Shown here piece after piece: positions 35,059 through 44,844 of a stretch of 64,000 bases of DNA (position 1 is its first letter; every line of letters starts with the position of its first letter). The notes under the pieces were generated by a model. It did not search any database. It worked only from the letters and a program-made list of their open reading frames with translations, and had not been told where the DNA came from. The DNA comes from Rotaria macrura (Eukaryota; Rotifera; Eurotatoria; Philodinida; Philodinidae), in assembly GCA_900239685.1 (NCBI GenBank), contig OENT01000931.1, positions 1-64,000 on the forward strand, written 5' to 3'. The translations under genes and the position numbers were made by a program.

Positions 35059-36433
35059 GCCTTGCATATTCACTCGCTTTTAATTCCAAATAGATTTACT
35101 GTAAAGAAGAACAAGTTCATTCTATTAAAATAAAACAGCAGTGTCACATATCCACGATATCAGGGAAGCTGGAGAAATCCTGAGAGAAGCTGGATATCCC
35201 ATCTAAAATAATGGACATAGTAAACATATCACACTCACTACAAAGTAAAAGGACTACCAACGACTAATAGTGGGATACCGAATCGCTTAGCTTCTCCCGC
35301 TGACAATTATTTTCACGGTTATTTACCCCCCCCCCATCCCCCTCCCTCCCGGGGAGTCCTGACAGATGCCTCTCCCTCCTGAGATGCCGTATCTCTCTTT
35401 GCCAGCTTCTGTATATTCCATTTTCGCCGATTCCAACTTCACCGAAAGAATTTTTCTTTCTTTCTATAATGGAAACAAAGAAAAATTCTTTCGGTGAAGT
35501 TGGAATCGGCGAAAATCGTCGTCGGCAAAAAAAATTGTCGGCGAAAATGGACTAAACCGTCAGCTTCTCCTAGCTTCTCCAGCTGAGAAATATTCTCAAG
35601 ATTATTTACCCGTATGTTGCTCGTAGATTTACGTGTCCTCATAGAGAAGCCTAATACTTCTCTGGGAGCCCATCTATTCCTTTACTGCTTATATTTGCTT
35701 TTACGTTGAAAGCCATCTGCGTCCTATGAAGGTCACACTGAAGTGTCGGCATGATTTAGCCGAACGTTCTATGATAAACGAATTTCGATTCATTACTGAC
35801 TTAGTCCTGAATTAAGCCGAATAAATCTGCATTCCCCGTCACCATCTGCATGGATCGCGAACATGCTTTTCCAGTGAAATTTGGAGACACTCGGTGATAC
35901 ACAGCATGCATAATATCAAGGTGCTGGTGCCGCGATAGGCGGAGGGAATCGTTTCCCCATGGCATGCATCTGTCATGTTGCTGGTTCAGCAGAAGCCTGA
36001 ACGAATGATCTATACATATCCAACCGTCGTATAGCTTCAATTCAAATCTCAAAACCTTCACGTCTCATAGATGAATAGTGGAGGCGAATGCTTCCCCACA
36101 GAATTTCTCGAAGAAAGAACTTGGGAGAAGCTGACAACGTGAACTGTGGCATCTCACGTACATAAGTGCTTGAAGATGCCGCGTCTCTTACAAAGATCTG
36201 GCACCTCATGAGGTAGAGGCATCTCCTAGGGTTCCCCGGTGGTAAATAATCGTGAAAGTGTTTGTAAGCGGGAGAAGCTAGGAGAAGCTGGCAACGCGAG
36301 ATGCGGCATTTCACGTAGACTAGGGTCTGCAAGATTCTCGTCATCTTGAGAGAACCCGGTGTAGTGTGTAAGTTCTGCTTATCAATGAAGGTGGCATCTT
36401 CAGCTTCTCCAGCTTCCCCGTTTTGGTTGATCT
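35059..36433. repeat. Repeat-rich interval with AGCTTCTCC motifs and a perfect hairpin
   Basis: It contains several scattered copies, in both orientations, of words such as AGCTTCTCCTAGCTTCTCC, AATNATTTACC and GGCATCTC (for example near 35290, 35560, 36130 and 36270). This suggests a broken or stacked repeat family. The open frames here are not supported. Contains the hairpin at 35421-35515 and a run of 9 C at about 35329. Confidence 0.5.
35421..35515. repeat. Perfect 39 bp hairpin
   Basis: Arms 35421-35459 and 35477-35515 are exact reverse complements (TTTTCGCCGATTCCAACTTC at the outer end), with a 17-base loop. Perfect identity over 39 bases suggests recent origin or selection. Confidence 0.9.
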
Positions 36434-36454
36434 GTGACACAGTTCAAAAACTCA

Positions 36455-37566
36455 AGAAAGTTTGTTGACAGGAGACTACTTCCACGTTCCAGCGATTCCA
36501 TGTGTATTCCTACAGAATACCGTAATTTTAAGGCGTTTCTTGTGCTAGTTCCTCCAGGTTCCGGTGGGCGAAACGATCGGCATGTGATGTTTGATCTAAA
36601 TAGAAAAAAAACATATCATCGTATTGTAAATTCTAAAATCGAACTCACATTATTATTTCTTTATCTAGGAAATTATCTTAACACAAATATAATACTTCAG
36701 TAGGTTGTAAGTTTTAGAATCGATCTTACCATTCTTATTTGTTCATCTAACAATTGATCTAAATAAAAATGGAATATTTCATCAAGTAACAGGTAACGTT
36801 TCTGTTACAAGTTACCCGGTAACGGTATCTGAGTGACGGAATCAACGACTCGTCCAAGTATCAGCAAAGTAGGCTTTCACGAAAAACCGAAATTCTAAAA
36901 TGTTTGAGTGAAGCAAGTCGTGCTCATGGAATCTGAATTTGATACAGGAATTTTTATTATTTTCACTTTTACTCTTCCTTTTTAAATATCTATCTCTGAA
37001 TAAAATATCAGGTTTTGCGAGAAAAATAGTATTTTCAAGGAAGCACCTCATATTTTTGTGGAAAACAATGTTTTTCTCGAAAAATATGAACAGGAAATCG
37101 TGAAAATAGAGATTTCACAAATGGATTCCCCAACTCTGAGATACTTTGGTCGAGCGTTTTTAGAATTTCGTAATTTTTCTTGAACTTTTTTTGATGCTTT
37201 CACAGGAGTGGTTATACCCGTTACTCCGTTACTCAGTAACTAGTAACGGACATGTTACCAGCTACTTGGAAACGTAATGACTTGGTAATGGTAACTTTGT
37301 AGCCCTAATTCTACACAAAGTATATTTACAAAACGTTTTGAATACGAAACTCACAAGGGTTTTTGACCAAACCTCAGGGTTACGCAAATTTCTAAGGGTT
37401 CAGGACGAAACATTTTTATATTTTAAAACTCTATAAAGAATTTTACAAAACCCTGGATATTGTTAAACCTCTTACAGGTTTCGTATGATCCTACGGACAC
37501 TTATATAGTACAGTAGAACTTGATGAAACCTCAGAGGTTTCGTGTGACACCTTATTTTTTTTCAGT
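36455..37566. repeat. Dispersed repeat B, copy 1, truncating the ART/TPR gene
   Basis: Co-linear with 62937-63988 over about 1.1 kb. Shared blocks include TTCCACGTTCCAGCGA, CTAGTTCCTCCAGGTTC, CATGTGATGTTTGATCTAAA, GGAATTTTTATTATTTTCA and CAGAGGTTTCGTGTGACACC. The right end, after CACCTTATTTTTTTTCAG, meets host coding sequence abruptly inside the last TPR. The middle contains several GTAACGGGTAA/TTACCAGTTACC self-complementary words. No coding frame is conserved between the copies, so it looks non-autonomous. The left end of this copy is shorter than that of copy 2. Confidence 0.75.
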
Positions 37567-39665
37567 GCAGTTATACCATTGTAGGAGCTGATTAACGATA
37601 CACGATTATCATTGGGGACGGCAAGACTAAGGGCGATACTTTCTTTATAATAGTCGATGGCTTCGGAATATTGTTTCTGCTTATCCAGAATATTCCCTAT
37701 TTGACTAAAGTAACTGCTTAGTTCTGATGAACTCGCATTAGATCTTTTACGCAGTTGCTCCACAGCTTTGTACATGCGTTTCAGTGCGTCATCGTACTGT
37801 GCGTTTCCTGAATAAGCAGTTGACAAATTCCAGTAACTGGCAGCAATCGTTGGATCGTCGTCGGCTATAGAGTTCAGTTCAACATCCAGCACATTTTGAT
37901 AGTATGCTATTGATTCAGTGAATTTTTCTTGTTGATATTAGGTGCGAGACAGAAGAGTATATGTGTTTATAAACGACGGGTTGTTGGGCAACAAATACTG
38001 GTTCTGTATATTGAGGGCACGCTTGAAAAATTGAATCGCATCGTCGTATTGGTCTTGCGAAAGACTGATTGTTCCTGTCGATAAGAAATGATTCGCAGAA
38101 GAAAGTGGATTAGCACTAGAGGCTGTTTGCTGAATTTTCTAAGCCTTACTCGTTGTATGTTGCTAAAAGCAAACCGTATTATGGACAAGAAATGTCTTCA
38201 TTTCTCACTTATTCGCATCACATTGATTAGTATTAGTATAGTTCAATGCATTTTGAAGTCAAAATAAAAAAATAAATTCAGTAAATAGAAAGTGAGTATT
38301 TCTCACGGGTCTTTCGTCTTGCTATCAAGGTTTTGTGAAATTCAGAGATTGAAACTCGAAAAAAAATGAATCGATTGAACAAAGAAAATGTGATTTACCT
38401 GCTCCTTCATAATCTTCATTTTCGTAACATGTGCGTCCCATCTTACTATACATATCCAGTAGTGCTTAATCAGTTTCACCATGTTTTTCTTGTCGATGTT
38501 TAACTGCGCGTTTCTGATACACTAATACTTCATCATGCCACTCCAAAGATTTATAAACAGTAGCAATATTCATACAATAAACAGCGAGAGAATCTAAATC
38601 TGGATCTGTTGCATTCAATTGACAGTCAAGTGCCAGTTGATGATAAATGAGCGACATCTCATAGCCTTCATTACCATGATGAACACTGCTTATATTATTA
38701 TATGTCAATGAAAGGTTTGGATGATTTGATGGTAGATACTCCAAAGAGGTATTGAGCGCTTCTTGCAAATATGTGAGAGCACTCGTTCGATTTCCGGCTG
38801 AAAAATATCCCGAGCCTAACGCATGCTGCATTTGACCCATCAAACCAGGAATTTGAGAAGAAAACTCATTGCCAGTAAAAAGTTTTGCCAATACGTCAAT
38901 CAGCTTGTATTGGTCCAAGTAGTCAGCAAGCTTCACTAAACGTATCAGGGGATGACTACTTTTTATTCTCGGACGCATATGCTCTGTATATTTAGCTAGA
39001 TTATTGTCAATATCATTGCTTGAACTCAAACGCACTTGCCATTGATCTTCGTTCAATTTCTCAACAGCATCAATGCGGAAAACAACTTCGATAGGGAACA
39101 AAATTTCTTGTTCAGTTTCTTGACTATTGTTCATATCGCCAACATGAGTAAACGAATTTCGTTGAATGTTTGGATCAACCTTCATTAAAAATATGATAGA
39201 TACTTGGTCGGGAATGCGTTTAAATGGTTCCGCGAATTCGCAAGCTACATTCCACTCGAGACTCGTTGAAAGAAAGCTTCTGAAAAAGAGAAGACCACTG
39301 ATGCCATTGTTCAATTTATTGAATTCATAGGTTGGCATACTTTGACCTCGAAACACAGTGATCGGCTCTTGTAATGTCGGTTGCTCAGCAGCTATGGATT
39401 GTATTTGTTGATTGAGATGACGAAGAAAATAACGAAATTTATAGAGAACGTCTAACTCAGGAATCCATAAAGCTTTGTTAAGTATTTTGTGAAGAAAACA
39501 GTCCCGTGTATACCAATGAACAGCAAGTTCAGCAAAGAATTCTTGTTCGAATTCATTCACTAGTTGAAGTTCACTTTCATTATTCGTATAAAGTGTTCTA
39601 CAAAATTTGATCAGTTGACCACGTGCGTCTTCTTCCGAATCAGTCAGATAGTTCTTCAATAAAAT

Positions 39666-39679
39666 TTCTTTGAGTAATT
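39666..39679. repeat. LINE target-site duplication, 3' side
   Basis: The 14 bases TTCTTTGAGTAATT occur here and at 45231-45244, directly flanking the LINE. Both copies lie in the ART/TPR gene and encode the same LLKE in the same frame, which dates the gene before the insertion. Confidence 0.9.
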
Positions 39680-42493
39680 CATTATTCATGATTCATGATG
39701 TCCCGTAGGCTTGTCGCCCGTTGGGGCCAACCGCTGTTCTAATAATTTCTTTCCATTTCCTTCGATCTTGTGTGAGGTGGAACAGGTCTTGTCCGCTGTG
39801 TCCACACCATTCTGTTATATCGTCCATCCATTCTCTGCATGGACGTCCTCTTCGTGTTTTTCCGTTCATTCTTGCGAATACGGTGTGTTTTATCAGCCTG
39901 TTATCTTTCATTCGACAGATGTGTCCGAACAACCGCAGCTTTCTTCTCTTGGTGTTATCTATGATGGTTTCTTGTCTTGCTATTTGTTTCCTTATATCAG
40001 TATTTCTTATCATATCTTTCCAGCTGATTCGCAGTATTCTTCGATAGTATTTCATTTCGAACGCCAGTAGTTTCTTTCGATCGACTTCCTTTAGTGTCCA
40101 TGCCTCTGCTGCGTATAATAGTACACTGAAGACACAAGTAGTTAGGATCCTTATTTTGTTATCCTTTTTTATTTTCTTGCTATTCCATATGCTTTTTAGC
40201 GCAGCCATTGCTCCTATTGCCTTGCCTATTCTTCTCCTGATTTCATCAGTACAGTTATTGTCCCATGTGAGTAGGCTACCAAGGTACTCGAACGGCTCTA
40301 CATTGTCTATTGTGTTTCCTTCTGTTTGAACATGTTTTTCAATGTTTCTGTCGCCGAATACCAGTGTTTTTGTTTTCTTTGTATTTATTATTAGTCCTGC
40401 TTCTTTCGCTGCTACTCGTAATTTTTCTATTAGTTGATGCAGTGAGTCGCAGTCTTCTTCTAGGACATCAACGTCATCAGCGAACCGTAGGTTGTTCACT
40501 AGTGTTCCACTGATATTTATTCCCTCATTGGTCTGCATTGCTTTGTCCATTACTCGTTCGAGATATGTGATGAACAGTAGTGGTGACAGAGGATCTCCTT
40601 GTCTGCTTCCAATGCTGGTTTGAAATCATTCTTCTGTTTCCTTCGTCACTCGTACTGCTGATTGGATTCTTTCATATATATTCTGCATTAGTGTAATCAT
40701 TTTGTTCTCGACTCCGTATGACTTGAGAACAGCCCATATGACCTTGTGTTTGATTGTGTCGAAGGCTTTTTGGAAGTCAATGAAGCAGTTGTATATCTTT
40801 TTTNCTTTTTCTGCAAGCAGCCTGAGTATTAGAATTTGGTGTACCGTACTTCTGTCTTGTCTGAATCCTGCTTGTTCTTCCGACAAGTATGGGTCCAGAT
40901 GGTGCTTGAGTCTGTTTAACAGTACTGCCAGTAGGAATTTACCTGTATGGCTTATGAGTGAGATTGTTCGGTAGATTGCACATTCGCTGAGATCTCCTTT
41001 TTTTGGTATTGGTACCATGATAGATTTCCCCCATTCTTCTGGTATTGTTCCCTCGTGCCATGCTTTGTTGCATAGCTTGTGGATTTCGTGTGCAAGCTGT
41101 TCGCCTCCAGCTTGGATCATCTCAGCTGTGATATCGTATGAGCCCGGACTTTTGTTGGATTTCAGGGTCCGGATTGCTTCTTCTACCTCGGAATACAGGA
41201 TATATTTGGGATCTTCTTCATATGATGGGAAGATACCTTCCGATTCCTTGACCATCTCTTCTCCACTGCTTTTATCCGTATATAGCCCGCTGCAGTACTG
41301 TGTCCATCGTTGTTTCACGCCCTCTTCTGACTGTACCATTATGCCATCTTGGTTTCTTATTACCGTTACCCTCGGTACAAACTTCTTTTTCAGTGTTTTT
41401 ATCAAGCTGTAGGCCTGCCTGGTATTGCCAATTTTTAGGCCGTTTTCTATTTCTTCGCACTGATCTTGGATCCAGTACTCTTTATCCTGTCGTGCCGATT
41501 TCTTTACTCTGTTGCACAAGCTTTTATATAGGCGTTCGTTTTCTACTGAAACATTCTTTATTTGTTTCATTCTACGTTTTTCATCTGCTAGATCGAGGGT
41601 TCGTTCAGAGATCCGAGGCTTTCTGGCTCTCTTTGTAGTAGTTACAGTTGCTTGTAATGCTTTTTTTATTGCTTCCTCGACCTTCGCGGCATGATCTTCT
41701 AGGTTATACTTTGAATCTATATCTTGAAGCCTGCTACCTAGTCTAGCTTGATAAGCTTCTCTAGTTTTCTGATTCTTGAGTTGATTTACATCTGGTCTGT
41801 GATTCTGTTGTGGCTTGATGCATCGTCTTTTGAGTCTTAGCTTGACGTTGCATAGCACTAGCGAATGATCGGAGCTGATATTAGCACTTTGAAATGTTCG
41901 ACAATTCATGACTGATGATTTCCATCTCCTTTGAATCAGCACTAGATCGATCATATTCTTGTGCACACCATCTGGTGATGCCCATGTCCATTTTCTGTTG
42001 GCTTTTTGTTGAAATCATGTATTGCAGATATATAAATTGTGCAGTGCTGCGAACTCTAGGAGTCTATCGCTTCGATCATTTCTATCACCATATCCATATT
42101 TACCCATGAACAAATCCCATTTTGTGTTATCACTACCAACTTTTGCGTTCCAATCACCAGTTACGATTACTATATCCTTTTTTGGCGTTTGTGTTAGTGC
42201 ATGTTCGATGCTATGGTAGAATATTTCAATTTCATCGTCTGATGATGCTGATGTTGGTGCATACATGTGTATTACTGTGAGTTTCAATGGTGTTGTATTG
42301 AATCTAGCTGTGATTACTCGTGAACTAATCGGATTGTATCCTATTAGTGACTGTTTTGCTCTTGCAGTTAGTATCATACCTACACCTCCGTTGTGTGTAG
42401 TCTCTTCTCCTGACCAGATGAAGTCATCACATGATGTTTCTCCTTTTCCTGTCCAACGTACTTCAGAGATGCCGATTACATCGAATCTGAAAC

Positions 42494-42498
42494 GCTTC
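42494..42498. repeat. LTR element target-site duplication
   Basis: GCTTC immediately before the 5' LTR and again at 44845-44849 after the 3' LTR. Five bases is the usual size for LTR retrotransposon integrases. Confidence 0.92.
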
Positions 42499-43099
42499 TG
42501 TTAGGCAGTGGCGCTATCTGCGACCACTACCTCTGTTCTCTCTCTCATTTCTCTTCATTGGTCAGTAGACCTAATACTATATGTGTGACTACTCTCTAAA
42601 AAATAACCGTTTCACAGAAAACCAACGCAAAAAGGTTTGCGAGGCTCGGAAACCCTTTTCTTACTCTCGGGAACTGTTTCAAGGGTTTCCGAAAGCTCGG
42701 AAACCCATTTTTACCATCAGAAACTCTTAAAAGGTTTCCGATAGTAACAAACTCGTAAACCGAAAATGGTTTCCGAGCCTCGCATACCCTTCCAAGCGTT
42801 TCCGAGCTTCGGGAACCATTTTCGGTTTACGAGTTTGTTACTATCGGAAACCTTTTAAGAGTTTCTGATGGTAACAAATGGGTTTCCAAGCTTTCGGAAA
42901 CCCTTGAAACAGTACCCGAGAGTAAGAAAATGGTTTCCGAGCCTCGCAAACCTTTTTGCGTTGGTTTTCTGGGAAACGGTTATTTTTTAGAGAGTAGTTA
43001 GTTAGTGTGTCTGTTGTATTGTTGTTGTGTGGTTTCGAATAAGGTGGGGAACTAGATTCTAGTCAACTAAATAAAGTATAGTTAGTCTACTGACTAACA
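42499..43099 (+). repeat. 5' LTR, interrupted by a MITE
   Basis: 196 bp of LTR plus a 403 bp MITE and its 2 bp TA duplication. Starts TGTTAGGCAGTGG and ends CTGACTAACA. Removing the MITE restores GTGACTAGTTAG exactly as in the 3' LTR. Confidence 0.92.
42592..42994. mobile_element. Foldback MITE, family A copy 2, in the 5' LTR
   Basis: 403 bp, flanked by TA at 42590-42591 and 42995-42996. Same ends as the copy at 30848 (CTCTCTAAAAAATAACCG and its complement) and the same GAGGCTCGGAAACC core, arranged as a near-complete inverted repeat. Its absence from the 3' LTR proves insertion after integration of the LTR element. Confidence 0.93.
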
Positions 43100-43116
43100 T
43101 TTGGTGCCGTGACCCC
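43100..43116 (+). other. Primer-binding-site-like sequence
   Basis: TTTGGTGCCGTGACCCC immediately follows the 5' LTR. It begins with TGG after a two-base spacer, as expected for pairing with the CCA end of a tRNA. I do not assign the tRNA. Confidence 0.6.
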
Positions 43117-43472
43117 GTCGTGATACATTTCGACCTCAATTCGTCGAACACGAGAAGATTTTTTTTCCCTGAAGTCAAGTTGTTGTTTTTCCCTGGTCCT
43201 CATCGTATTCGATTTTATATGTGTTGATTTTCTCGCATTCAACGTTACTTTGATCGTATTTATTTTACTATTCTATGATGGTTTATTCCTTATCGTGATA
43301 TATTGGTCTTTCTCTATATGATATTTAGCATTTGTTTATGGTGATAACCCGGCTACAGTATTCTCAAACATTCTAACAAGAAGTACGACGTTTATCGCTC
43401 ATCAAAACGAAACCTTGTGATGGTTCAGTTTCTCCTCATTCAACTGTTTATCATCCACTGTTTACATCTAAT

Positions 43473-44321
43473 TTGGAAAGACAAATTAGAGAAATCACTA
43501 AATTTGGTGGTGCATTTAATGAAGATGTTGCTACATGGTTACGCGACATTGAAGGAATATTTGATCGATTCCAACTTCAACCCTCGAATAAATATTTAGC
43601 TGCACAATCGTATTTAATCGGTACTGCTGCCAAATGGTTTCGTTATCAGAAATCAGAAATCCCAGATTGGCCCAGCTTTAAAAAGAACATCATTGAAGCT
43701 TTTCAAACATCATTTAATCGATCATTATCTCAAATTGAACAACAAAAAACAGCTGCACATCATCATAATTATTCGTCGATATTACCCAGCGCATTCAGAA
43801 ATGAAAATTCTCCAGAAACATTAATAAATGTTTATCAACGAACAATTGATGCCCCCACAAGTTTTTCCGTAAAACCTGACCTTAATTTATCATCAGTTAT
43901 TGATCGAAGTAAATCAAGTTCAGTTGCAAGTTACACAACGCCCTCTGCAGTTCAACACTTACAATTGCCTACATCGATAACAAACATTTATCAACCGTTG
44001 CCTATTGTTGTTTCCCCTGAACAATCATCGTCTCCTGAATCCGTCAGTATTAAATCAATTGAAAACTCAACTGTTGATAACGTATCAAATGTTTTATCGT
44101 CGATAATTTCAAATGTTCAACATTCATGCTCATCTACAGCAATAGTTGATAATAATATCCCACATGAAAGTGAATTACAAGAATTACAGAGTGATGAAAT
44201 TAATTCAATAAAACATAGTGTTAAGATTAATTATCGTGATTCAAGTGTTAGCACATATGCTACTCGTGACGTTAGTTGCCGCATGGTATTAAGAGTTGTT
44301 AGATCCGAAAGAACCCTTTAG
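43473..44321 (+). CDS. Retrotransposon gag protein
   Basis: The 282-codon frame, open further upstream to about 43376 without an ATG, contains a typical retrotransposon gag core: FGGAFNEDVATWLRDIEGIF, YLIGTAAKWFRYQ and WPSFKKNIIEAFQTSF. A long Ser/Thr/Pro-rich and Gln-rich tail follows. No CCHC zinc knuckle is present. It would package the element RNA into particles. The lack of a start codon in this frame suggests an upstream change, an intron, or a non-AUG start. The frame stops before the 3' LTR with no pol following. Confidence 0.75.
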   Translation: MERQIREITKFGGAFNEDVATWLRDIEGIFDRFQLQPSNKYLAAQSYLIGTAAKWFRYQKSEIPDWPSFKKNIIEAFQTSFNRSLSQIEQQKTAAHHHNYSSILPSAFRNENSPETLINVYQRTIDAPTSFSVKPDLNLSSVIDRSKSSSVASYTTPSAVQHLQLPTSITNIYQPLPIVVSPEQSSSPESVSIKSIENSTVDNVSNVLSSIISNVQHSCSSTAIVDNNIPHESELQELQSDEINSIKHSVKINYRDSSVSTYATRDVSCRMVLRVVRSERTL

Positions 44322-44648
44322 ATATTGGTTTATCTACTCGTCATATTTACATTCATGGTTACTATATACCCTTGCTCAAAATCTGTATGCCATCGTTGAT
44401 GCATTACGAACTGGTTATTCTCCTGATTCGTGACGAATATATCTACGCGAAAAAGAGAAAAAACAAAGTAACACTGCTTCTATTACTTTTTATATTGTTA
44501 TTATTTCTATGTTTTTTTCCCTTATCTATTTCGTTGTATGTTGAACTTCGGTTTTGTTATTTTCTGTTTTTCTTTTTAACGTTTGCATCTCGTTGTTACT
44601 CTATGCTGCCGTGAACAGATGACACAGTTCACGTGTGAAGGGTGGAGG

Positions 44649-44844
44649 TGTTAGGCAGTGGCGCTATCTGCGACCACTACCTCTGTTCTCTCTCTCATCT
44701 CTCTTCATTGGTCAGTAGACCTAATACTATATGTGTGACTAGTTAGTTAGTGTGTCTGTTGTATTGTTGTTGCGTGGTTTCGAATAAGGTGGTGAACTAG
44801 ATTCTAGTCAACTAAATAAAGTATAGTTAGTCTACTGACTAACA
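44649..44844 (+). repeat. 3' LTR
   Basis: 196 bp, TGTTAGGCAGTGG...CTGACTAACA, followed by the GCTTC duplication. Near-identical to the 5' LTR outside the MITE. Confidence 0.92.

Larger units (their letters stand above)
42499..44844 (+). mobile_element. Gag-bearing LTR retrotransposon, non-autonomous
   Basis: Complete element with TGTTAG...CTAACA LTRs, target duplication GCTTC, a primer-binding-site-like start (TTTGGTGCCGTGACC at 43100) and a purine tract (GAAGGGTGGAGG, 44637-44648) just before the 3' LTR. The internal region is only 1.55 kb and codes for gag alone. There is no protease, reverse transcriptase or integrase, so it must depend on a helper. It lies on the opposite strand inside the LINE. 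The LTRs are 196 bp each once the MITE in the 5' LTR is removed, and they differ at only a few positions, so insertion was recent. Confidence 0.9.

Noticed and set aside
39711-41694. Several + strand frames opposite the LINE
   Set aside because: Shadows of the reverse-transcriptase frame on the other strand.
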